Positions 1 to 5,868 of a stretch of 8,155 nt of DNA are shown here, in pieces (the first letter of the stretch is position 1; each line of letters starts with the position of its first letter). The DNA comes from Betaproteobacteria bacterium (GTDB lineage: Bacteria; Pseudomonadota; Gammaproteobacteria; Burkholderiales; Usitatibacteraceae), in NCBI GenBank assembly GCA_012274175.1, contig JAAOZZ010000114.1, forward strand, positions 1 through 8,155, written 5' to 3'. The notes under the pieces are model-generated. The model was given only the letters and a program-made list of their open reading frames with translations, had not been told where the DNA came from and ran no database searches. A program made the translations under genes and the position numbers.

Positions 1-1150
1 CGCCGTGGCCCGCGACGTCCGGGATGAGCCGGTCCATCGCCGCCTGCACCAGGTGCGGCTGCTTCAGGCGCTTGCGATAGAGCTCGGCGGCGCGTTTCAC
101 GGCCGGGGCGATGCGCTCGGGCGCCAGGTCCTGCAGCGTCACGGTGATGCCCTTCGACGCCGACCAGGCCGCGATGTCCCCGCCCATGGCGCCCGCGCCG
201 ATCACATGCAGGTGGCGGATGCCCTCCTTACGGTCCGCTCCCGGGGCCGCGGGTGATTGCTTGCCGAGATCCTTGAGCCGATCCTGAAGCTTGAAGATGC
301 GCACCAGGTTCTTCGTCGTCGGATGGGCGAAGAGGCTCGGCGTGGAGGCGGGATGCTCGGGCGGGACGTTGCGGGGATCGCCGCCGAAATCCCTCCATAC
401 CTCGATGATCGCGTAGGGCGCCGGGTAGTGGTCGCGGCGCGCCTTCCGCGCCACCTGCCTTAGGGACATGCGCGCGACCACGCTGCGCACGCCCGGCCAG
501 TTGGTGAGCGCCGCCGAAAGGCGCGGACGCTGCGGCTGGGGAGTCTTCAGCAGGAACTGCCGTGCCGCGTTCTCGAAGTGCCGCCGCGGCGTGACCGCGT
601 CCACGAGGCCCAGCTTCTTCGCGCGCCGGCCGTCGATCCCGCGTCCCGTGAGCATGAGGTCGAGCGCGGCGGCCGCCCCGATGAGCGCGGGCATGCGGCG
701 CATGCCGCCCCATCCGGGCGTGATCCCGATCATCACCTCCGGCAGCGCCATGCGCGTCTTCGCGCCGTCGTCGGCCACGCGGTAGCGGCACGCGAGCGCG
801 AACTCGAGGCCGCCTCCCATGCAGAACCCATGGATCAGCGCGACCGTGGGAAATGGCAGCGCGGCGATCTTGTCGTAGACCTCGTTGCCCAGGCGCATGA
901 AGGCGACCGCCTCCTCGGCGCTCCCGATGCGCGTGAACTCGTCGATGTCGGCGCCCGCGGCGAAGCCGTTGTCCTTGGCCGACAGGATCGCGAGCCCCTT
1001 CGGGGGCATGGACGCGAGATGGTCGGCAATCTGCCCCAGCTCCCGCAGCGCTTCGCTCGACAAGGTGTTCGTCGTGGCGCCAGCCCGGTCGAACGCGAGC
1101 CACGCAAGGTGATCCCCGTCGAGCGTGAGCTTCCAGTGTGTGAGGTCCAT
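1..1150 (-). CDS. fadJ: FadJ-type bifunctional enoyl-CoA hydratase / 3-hydroxyacyl-CoA dehydrogenase, 3' end outside window
   Basis: This gene encodes the multifunctional beta-oxidation enzyme that hydrates trans-2-enoyl-CoA and then oxidises the 3-hydroxyacyl-CoA with NAD+. Only the first 383 codons are present, of roughly 700 in the family. The crotonase domain covers about residues 1-190: an oxyanion-hole motif AAGADI (64-69), HGFCMGGGLE (107-116) with the first catalytic glutamate E116, and LPEVMIGI with the second, E138. The 22-residue spacing of the two glutamates and the wording around them resemble E. coli FadJ more than FadB. A linker (about 190-305) leads to the NAD-binding Rossmann fold with VIGAGAMGGDIAAW, whose GxGxxG is at 318-323. 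The dehydrogenase catalytic residues lie beyond the window. The ATG at 1150 follows a modest AAGAAG ribosome binding site. It is the last visible gene of the fad cluster, 67 bp after the thiolase. The FadJ-versus-FadB naming is inference; the bifunctional domain order is seen directly. Confidence 0.93.
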   Translation of the reverse strand, partial: MDLTHWKLTLDGDHLAWLAFDRAGATTNTLSSEALRELGQIADHLASMPPKGLAILSAKDNGFAAGADIDEFTRIGSAEEAVAFMRLGNEVYDKIAALPFPTVALIHGFCMGGGLEFALACRYRVADDGAKTRMALPEVMIGITPGWGGMRRMPALIGAAAALDLMLTGRGIDGRRAKKLGLVDAVTPRRHFENAARQFLLKTPQPQRPRLSAALTNWPGVRSVVARMSLRQVARKARRDHYPAPYAIIEVWRDFGGDPRNVPPEHPASTPSLFAHPTTKNLVRIFKLQDRLKDLGKQSPAAPGADRKEGIRHLHVIGAGAMGGDIAAWSASKGITVTLQDLAPERIAPAVKRAAELYRKRLKQPHLVQAAMDRLIPDVAGHG

Positions 1151-1160
1151 TTTCTTCTTG

Positions 1161-1220
1161 TAAAAGGGGTCAGGTTACTTTTCCGGCCCGTCGGGCGAAA
1201 AAGTAATCTGACCCCTTTTA
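1161..1220. repeat. 60-bp imperfect palindromic repeat between the thiolase and fadJ genes
   Basis: The outer arms TAAAAGGGGTCAGGTTAC and its complement (about 22 bases, 1161-1182 against 1199-1220) match with a single mismatch. They enclose an inner GCCC-GTC-GGGC hairpin, so the whole element can fold almost end to end. The outermost bases at 1218-1220 form the TAA stop of the thiolase, and the fadJ ribosome binding site begins immediately on the other side. The A-tract, GC stem and four-T ending resemble a weak two-way terminator. I recognise GGGGTCAG...CTGACCCC palindromes as a dispersed intergenic type in proteobacteria, possibly REP-like elements moved by RAYT transposases, but no transposase is present here. 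Its effect could be transcript stabilisation or partial termination inside the operon. Confidence 0.8.
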
Positions 1221-2525
1221 GGTTCGCTCGAGGAGCATCGCGCCGCCCTGGCCACCGCCGATGCACAGCGACGCGACGCCGCGCTTGCCGCCGGTGCGCT
1301 CGAGCACCTTGAGCACATGGAGCACCACGCGCGCGCCGGACGCCCCGATGGGATGGCCCAGCGCGATCGCGCCGCCGTCGACGTTCAGCTTCGCGCGGTC
1401 GGGTGCGCCGAACGGCCGGTCGAGGCCGAAATGCTCCTTGCAGTAGGGGGCGCTCTCCCACGCCGCGAGGCAGCCCAGCACCTGGGCGGCGAAGGCCTCG
1501 TTCAATTCCACCGCGTCGATGTCGTTCCACGTGAGGCCGTGCCGCATCATGAGCGGCGTGATCGCATGCACCGGGCCCAGGCCCATCTCGGCCGGGTCGA
1601 GGGCGCCCCACTGGGTATCCACGATGCGCCCCAGGGGCTCGAGCCCGTACTCGTTCACGACATCCTCCGAGGCGAGGACCAGCATCGCCGCGCCGTCGGT
1701 CACCTGGGAGCTGTTGCCGGCGGTCACGTTGCCGTAGGTGCGATCGAACACGGGCTTCAGCTTCGCGAGCTTCTCGACGCTCGAATCGCGCCGGATGCCG
1801 TCGTCGGCGGCGTAGACCGTTCCATCGGGACCGTACATCGGCTCGATCTCCGACAGGTGCCCGTTGTCCTGGGCGAAGGCGAGGCGGCGATGGGATTCCA
1901 CCGCATACTCGTCCATCATCGAGCGCGTGATGCCGAAGCGCCTGGCGACGATCTCGGCGGTGGATCCCATGGAAAGCTTCACCACCGGGTCCGTGAGGCC
2001 GCGCAGGATGGCGATCACGGGCGCGAGCTGGGACAACCGGAAGCGCGCCGCGAGCGCGGCCTTCGTGCCGAAGCTCTTCGCGGCATACCACTGCGCGAGC
2101 CAGTTCACCATCGCCGGCCCGTAGAGCAGTGGCGCGTGGCTCATGGCGTCGGTGCCGCCGGCGAGCACCAGGCTCGAGCGCCCGGCGACGATGTTGACCG
2201 CGGCCGAATCGAGCGCCTGCATCCCCGAGGCGCAATTGCGCATCACCGTCCACGCGGGAACCTTCTCCCCGCAGCCCAGCCGCAGCGACACCACGCGCGC
2301 GATGTTGGCCTCGTCCGCGGACGGCATGGCGGCGCCGACGATCACCTCGTCGAACGCGTCGGGCTCGAACGGCTGGCGCGCGAGCAGGGCGCGGCCCGCG
2401 TTCACCGCGAGGTCGGACCCGGTGAAGGGTCCCAGGCCCGTCCTCGCCCGGAGGAACGGCGTGCGCGCCCCGTCGACTACATGGACGCGGCGAGCGCCTT
2501 TTTCTTCGTATCCGCTGCCTGCCAT
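1218..2525 (-). CDS. fadI: Acetyl-CoA C-acyltransferase (FadI-type thiolase)
   Basis: This is a 435-residue thiolase that cleaves 3-ketoacyl-CoA with CoA to acetyl-CoA and a chain shortened by two carbons, the last step of each beta-oxidation turn. All catalytic elements are visible. The nucleophile is C98 in RNCASGMQA. NEAFAAQ is at 342-348, H391 lies in GHPIGASGAR, and the acid/base C421 is in CIGGGQGGA near the C-terminus. Length and the inserted loop region (about 130-260, including GSTAEIVARRFGITR) fit the FadI branch (about 436 aa in E. coli). However, it has NEAF where E. coli FadI, as I recall it, has HEAF. The ATG at 2525 is preferred because GGGGAGGAG lies just upstream, and no other ATG, GTG or TTG occurs before the conserved GARTPF segment. 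It overlaps the end of fadE by 49 bp in another frame. The stop codon is contributed by the downstream palindrome. Confidence 0.93.
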   Translation of the reverse strand: MAGSGYEEKGARRVHVVDGARTPFLRARTGLGPFTGSDLAVNAGRALLARQPFEPDAFDEVIVGAAMPSADEANIARVVSLRLGCGEKVPAWTVMRNCASGMQALDSAAVNIVAGRSSLVLAGGTDAMSHAPLLYGPAMVNWLAQWYAAKSFGTKAALAARFRLSQLAPVIAILRGLTDPVVKLSMGSTAEIVARRFGITRSMMDEYAVESHRRLAFAQDNGHLSEIEPMYGPDGTVYAADDGIRRDSSVEKLAKLKPVFDRTYGNVTAGNSSQVTDGAAMLVLASEDVVNEYGLEPLGRIVDTQWGALDPAEMGLGPVHAITPLMMRHGLTWNDIDAVELNEAFAAQVLGCLAAWESAPYCKEHFGLDRPFGAPDRAKLNVDGGAIALGHPIGASGARVVLHVLKVLERTGGKRGVASLCIGGGQGGAMLLERT

Positions 2526-4960
2526 GGCTCCTCCCCGTGCGCTCCCCGCGACAGGTCATGGTCGAAATCGTCCACCTTCACCACGTCGCGCCGCAACCGG
2601 TCGGTGTAGACGAGATGGTCCAGCTCCGAGCGGGTGATGACGCCCTGGGCGAGCGCCGCCTGCCGGCGTTCGGCGAGCGTGCGCTGCCCGAGCTTGCCCT
2701 CCTTGCCGGCCTTGCGCATCTTCGCCTCGATCGGGTCGGCCTTGATCACCGCCTCCATCGCGAACTCCAGGCGCCCCACCACGTCGTCCTCGCTCCTCGG
2801 GATGTAGGCGCCCGCGGTGAGGCGATCGCGCGCCGCGCCCGGCGTGATGAGGATTTCGGCCACCCGCGAGCCCACGCGGTCCGTGGGCGCGTCGAGGGTC
2901 ATGCCTTTCGGGAACGCGAGCATGCGCAGCCACGCCGCCACGAAGCGATTGGGAAAGTTGGCGAGCACGCCGTCCATCGCCACCTGCAGCTTGAAGAAGC
3001 TGTCGTGCATGGCCCAGGTGAGCAGCGCCATGTCCTCCTTCTGCCGGCCCTCGTCCTCGAAGCGCTTCACCGTGGCCGAAGCCATGTACAGGAGCGACAG
3101 GATGTCGCCCAGCCGGGCCGAGATCTTCTCGCGGCGCTTCAGGCTGCCACCGATCACGAACATCGAGACGTCGGAGAGCAGCGCGAAGGCCGAGGAGAAG
3201 CGCGTCATCATCTGCAGGTATCGGCGCGTCTCGGGGGCCCCGGGCACCGCGACGCCCTTGCCGCCCGTGAGCCCGAGCCAGAGCGAGCGCGCGGCGTTGG
3301 AGAGCGTGAACGCCATGTGGCCCCAGAGCGCCACGTCGAAAGCCACGAGGTCGTTGTCCCGTGCGGCCTCGATCTCCTTCAGCACGAAGGGGTGGCAGCG
3401 GATGGCACCCTGGCCGAAGATGATCATCGAGCGGGTGAGGATGTTGGCCCCTTCCACCGTGATCGCGATGGGGATCGTCTCGTAGGCGCGGCCCAGGTAG
3501 TTGTTGGGCCCGAGCATGATGCCCTTGCCGCCGTGCACGTCCATGGCGTCGTTCAAGATGGCGCGCATGCGCTCGGTCATGTGGTACTTGCAGATGGCCG
3601 AGATCACCGAGGGCTTTTCCCCCAGGTCGAGAGCCACCATGGTCATGCGCCGCGTGGCGTCCATGAGGTATGTGTTGCCCCCGATGCGGGCGAGCGGCTC
3701 CTCGACGCCCTCGAAGCGGCCGATCGGCGTGCGGAACTGGGAGCGCACGCGCGCATAGGCGCCCGTGGCGCGGCTGCCGAGCTTGCCCGCGGCCATCGAC
3801 ATCGACGGCAGCGAGATCGAGCGGCCCGCGGCGAGGCATTCCACCAGCATGCGCCAGCCCTTGCCCACCTGCTTCTCGCCGCCGATTACCCAGTCCAGGG
3901 GCACGAAGACGTCCTTGCCCGTGGTGGGGCCGTTCATGAACGCGGCGGACAGCGGCGCGTGCCGGCGGCCGATGTCCACGCCCTTGTGGGAGGTGGGGAT
4001 GAGGGCGAGCGTGATGCCCAGCTCCTCTTCGCCGCCCAGGAGCTTCTCCGGATCGAAGAGCTTGAACGCTAGGCCGAGGATGGTGGCCACCGGACCCAGC
4101 GTGATGTAGCGCTTCTCCCAGGTGAGCCGGATGCCCATGACCTCGCGGCCCTCATGCAGGCCCTTGCACACGATGCCGAAGTCGGGGATGGCGCCGGCGT
4201 CGGAGCCGGCCTCGGGATTGGTGAGCGCGAAGCACGGGATCTCGAGGCCCTTGGCGAGGCGCGGCAGGTAGTGGTTCTTCTGCTCGTCGGTGCCGTAGTG
4301 GATCAGCAGCTCCGCGGGCCCGAGGGAGTTGGGCACCATCACCGTGACCGCCGCGGTGCCGCTGCGGGTGGAGATCTTGGTGACGATCTCCGAGTGGGCG
4401 AACGCGCTGAATCCCAGGCCGCCGAAGGACTTCGGGATGATGATGCCGAGGAAGCCCTGCTCGCGGATGAACTTCCACGCTTCGGGTGAAAGGTCCATGC
4501 GCTCGTGGGTGATCTCCCACTCGTCCAGCATGCCGCAGAGCGTTTCCACGGGGCCGTCGAGGAAAGCCTGCTCTTCCGAGGAGAGCTTCGCCTGGGGGTA
4601 GGCGAGCATCTTCTTCCAGTCGGGCCTGCCGGTGAAGAGATCCGCGTCCCACCAGATGCTGCCCGCGTCCAGCGCTTCCTGCTCCGTCTGGGAGATCTGC
4701 GGCAGGATGCGCTTGTACAGCCCGAAGAGGGGGCCCGTGATCGCGACGCGGCGCAGGGGCTTCACCACGGAGAACGCGGCGAAGAGCGCCACGGCGATCC
4801 ATGCCGCGGTCACGAGCGCGTGGGATGCGCCCGACCACAGCGTGAGCGCGGCCGCTCCCGCCGCGAAGGCGATCGACCATGCGAGCCCGTTGGCGCGGTG
4901 GTAGGCGAGCGCCTTCATTACCGCGATGCACACCAGTGCCACGAGAATCGCCGTCACCAT
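2477..4960 (-). CDS. fadE: Membrane-anchored acyl-CoA dehydrogenase FadE
   Basis: This 827-residue flavoenzyme carries out the first, FAD-dependent step of beta-oxidation, turning acyl-CoA into trans-2-enoyl-CoA. E. coli FadE is about 814 aa. The N-terminus has two or three hydrophobic segments (about 3-19, 25-42 and 48-66), implying membrane attachment. The dehydrogenase core follows: LTNPEAGSDAGAIPD (246-260), the DAMDVHGGKGIMLGPNNYLGR region (471-491), then ITVEGANILTRSMI. E503 in that last segment aligns by eye with the catalytic glutamate of the family, which is inference. The tail from about residue 530 is the FadE-specific C-terminal domain (DUF1974 type), ending in a lysine-rich KKKALAASM. 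The start at 4960 is chosen over ATG 4966 because the AAGGAG motif directly abuts 4966. The frame stays open upstream to 5131, but that stretch is arginine/serine-rich shadow of the regulator gene. It lies 16 bp after tetR and overlaps the thiolase gene by 49 bp. Confidence 0.96.
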   Translation of the reverse strand: MVTAILVALVCIAVMKALAYHRANGLAWSIAFAAGAAALTLWSGASHALVTAAWIAVALFAAFSVVKPLRRVAITGPLFGLYKRILPQISQTEQEALDAGSIWWDADLFTGRPDWKKMLAYPQAKLSSEEQAFLDGPVETLCGMLDEWEITHERMDLSPEAWKFIREQGFLGIIIPKSFGGLGFSAFAHSEIVTKISTRSGTAAVTVMVPNSLGPAELLIHYGTDEQKNHYLPRLAKGLEIPCFALTNPEAGSDAGAIPDFGIVCKGLHEGREVMGIRLTWEKRYITLGPVATILGLAFKLFDPEKLLGGEEELGITLALIPTSHKGVDIGRRHAPLSAAFMNGPTTGKDVFVPLDWVIGGEKQVGKGWRMLVECLAAGRSISLPSMSMAAGKLGSRATGAYARVRSQFRTPIGRFEGVEEPLARIGGNTYLMDATRRMTMVALDLGEKPSVISAICKYHMTERMRAILNDAMDVHGGKGIMLGPNNYLGRAYETIPIAITVEGANILTRSMIIFGQGAIRCHPFVLKEIEAARDNDLVAFDVALWGHMAFTLSNAARSLWLGLTGGKGVAVPGAPETRRYLQMMTRFSSAFALLSDVSMFVIGGSLKRREKISARLGDILSLLYMASATVKRFEDEGRQKEDMALLTWAMHDSFFKLQVAMDGVLANFPNRFVAAWLRMLAFPKGMTLDAPTDRVGSRVAEILITPGAARDRLTAGAYIPRSEDDVVGRLEFAMEAVIKADPIEAKMRKAGKEGKLGQRTLAERRQAALAQGVITRSELDHLVYTDRLRRDVVKVDDFDHDLSRGAHGEEPWQAADTKKKALAASM
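2528..2536 (-). promoter_or_regulatory. Ribosome binding site of the thiolase gene, inside fadE
   Basis: On the minus strand GGGGAGGAG ends two bases before the ATG at 2525, and its GGAGG core sits four bases away. It lies wholly within the fadE reading frame. It supports the long, overlapping thiolase start, because no alternative start codon exists before the conserved N-terminal motif. Confidence 0.75.
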
Positions 4961-4966
4961 GGTCAT

Positions 4967-4972
4967 CTCCTT
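4967..4972 (-). promoter_or_regulatory. Ribosome binding site deciding the fadE start
   Basis: The minus strand reads AAGGAG-ATGACC-ATG. The Shine-Dalgarno touches the first ATG (4966) with no spacing and stands six bases from the second (4960), which makes 4960 the functional start. The site lies in the 16-bp gap after the regulator's TGA, so reinitiation or coupling with tetR is possible. Confidence 0.7.
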
Positions 4973-4976
4973 GCCG

Positions 4977-5687
4977 TCAGTCGCCCGAGACCAGCTCGAG
5001 CTTGCGCGTGTCGCCCATCGGCGGCGCCTTGAGCCCCGCCACCAGGAACGGGGCGAGCCGCTGCAGCAACAGCTCGTCGTTGTCCGCCGCCCCCACCTGC
5101 GCGAAGAGCTTGAGCGCGTCGGTGCCCGCAAGGGTATATGACAGCGCCCCCATCACGAAATGCAGTCGCCACGTGAGCTCCTGGCGCGACAGGTGCGGAA
5201 GCGCCTGCAGGAAAGCCTCCTTGTAGCGCGCGATCATCTGCGCGTACTGCGCCGACAGGAAGCTGCGGATGAAGGGCGCCGGGTCCGCGTACGCCCGGCC
5301 CAGCAGACGCAGGAAGTTCTTGCCCCCGCGCCGCTCGTCGCGGGCGAGGCGCAGCGCCGGGATCAGCATCGCGAAGAGGACCTTCTCGCATGAAAGGGGC
5401 TTGCCCGCCGCATCCCGCTCGATGCGCTCGAGGCGCTCGATGCGCTCCTGGTTCATCGGATCGAGCCTGCGGGTGAGCACCGCCTGGAAGAGCTCCTCCT
5501 TCGATCCGAAGTGGTAGTTGACCGCCGCGAGGTTCACGCCCGCCGCCGCCGTGAGCTGGCGCAGGCTCGTGGCCTCGAAGCCGTGCTCCATGAAGAGCAG
5601 CTCGGCCGCGTCGAGGATCCTGGTCTTGGTGTCCGCGGAGGTCGCATCGAGGGCCACGCCCTTGCGCGCGGTGCGGGATACGGCCAT
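4977..5687 (-). CDS. PsrA-like TetR-family repressor of fatty-acid degradation
   Basis: This 236-residue TetR-type regulator has its DNA-binding domain at about residues 20-68: TKTRILDAAELLFMEHGF, then TSLRQLTAAAG, then the recognition-helix region VNLAAVNYHFGSKEELFQAV (51-70). From memory, Pseudomonas PsrA has AGVNLAAVNYHFGSK at the same place, and the FLRLLG and LTWRLHFVMGALSY stretches of the ligand domain also resemble it. PsrA represses fad genes and is released by long-chain fatty acids or acyl-CoA. The same role is inferred here because the gene heads the fadE-fadI-fadJ cluster and a PsrA-type inverted repeat lies at its promoter. A charged ERIERLERIER stretch (81-91) joins the two domains. 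The ATG at 5687 has a weak AGGGG site nine bases upstream. The TetR assignment is near certain; the PsrA-type role is likely. In betaproteobacteria comparable regulators may carry other names. Confidence 0.92.
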   Translation of the reverse strand: MAVSRTARKGVALDATSADTKTRILDAAELLFMEHGFEATSLRQLTAAAGVNLAAVNYHFGSKEELFQAVLTRRLDPMNQERIERLERIERDAAGKPLSCEKVLFAMLIPALRLARDERRGGKNFLRLLGRAYADPAPFIRSFLSAQYAQMIARYKEAFLQALPHLSRQELTWRLHFVMGALSYTLAGTDALKLFAQVGAADNDELLLQRLAPFLVAGLKAPPMGDTRKLELVSGD

Positions 5688-5730
5688 CTGCGGTTGCCCC
5701 TATTCTGGAAAACGTGCCCGACGTTCGCTT

Positions 5731-5760
5731 CCTCTCCTGGGGAGAGGGCTGGGGAAAGGG
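5731..5760. repeat. CCTCTCC/GGAGAGG palindromic element in the tetR leader
   Basis: CCTCTCC (5731-5737) and GGAGAGG (5741-5747) form 7-bp arms around TGG, followed by GGGCTGGGGAAAGGG. This matches the layout of the element at 7153-7186 but in the opposite orientation. Such CCCTCTCCC-GGGAGAGGG repeats are widely dispersed between genes in proteobacteria. Here it falls in the untranslated leader of the regulator, between the operator and the start codon. Confidence 0.65.
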
Positions 5761-5766
5761 TCGCGC

Positions 5767-5780
5767 GAAACGCCCGATTC
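5767..5780. promoter_or_regulatory. Second, degenerate PsrA-type operator
   Basis: GAAAC-GCCC-GATTC matches the pattern [G/C]AAAC-N4-GTTT[G/C] at all but one position. It abuts the perfect palindrome, sharing base 5780, with the centres 13 bp apart. The same 9-base word AAACGCCCG occurs in both. It may allow two dimers to bind side by side; this is inference from pattern only. Confidence 0.45.
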
Positions 5781-5796
5781 AAACGCCCGTTTGAAT
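5777..5796. promoter_or_regulatory. Candidate operator of the TetR/fad operon
   Basis: ATTCAAACGCCCGTTTGAAT is a perfect inverted repeat with 9-bp arms and a 2-bp centre. Its core CAAAC-GCCC-GTTTG (5780-5793) fits the PsrA consensus [G/C]AAAC-N(2-4)-GTTT[G/C] as I remember it. It starts four bases downstream of the predicted -10 and covers the expected transcription start, the classic position for a repressor that blocks initiation. Binding by the adjacent TetR protein, with autoregulation, is inferred. Confidence 0.75.
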
Positions 5797-5799
5797 TGC

Positions 5800-5828
5800 A
5801 TCGTAAGCCGGGGGATGGGTCAAGTCAA
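5800..5828 (-). promoter_or_regulatory. Predicted sigma70-type promoter of the tetR-fadE-fadI-fadJ operon
   Basis: On the minus strand TTGACT (5828-5823) is separated by exactly 17 bases from TACGAT (5805-5800). The first matches the -35 consensus at 5 of 6 positions and the second the -10 at 4 of 6. Transcription would begin near 5793, inside the palindromic operator, leaving a leader of about 105 bases before the regulator's ATG. No comparable promoter was seen before fadE, the thiolase or fadJ. Confidence 0.65.
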
Positions 5829-5868
5829 TGCGCGGCGCGCCGCTCCACGGGGCCCGACCGACGCCGCG

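Noticed and set aside
835..2559. A 574-codon minus-strand frame across the thiolase and fadJ
   Set aside because: It is a frame-shifted shadow: the thiolase motifs (C98, H391, C421) and the crotonase motifs all lie in other frames, and the bridge between the two is the palindrome.
4961..5131. N-terminal extension of fadE to 5131
   Set aside because: The extra residues are arginine/serine-rich, overlap the regulator gene in another frame and have no counterpart in FadE. A ribosome binding site supports 4960.
5415..5455. Repeated GCTCGATGCGCTCGAG-like units in tetR
   Set aside because: They encode the ERIERLERIER linker helix; this is charged helical repetition rather than a DNA element.
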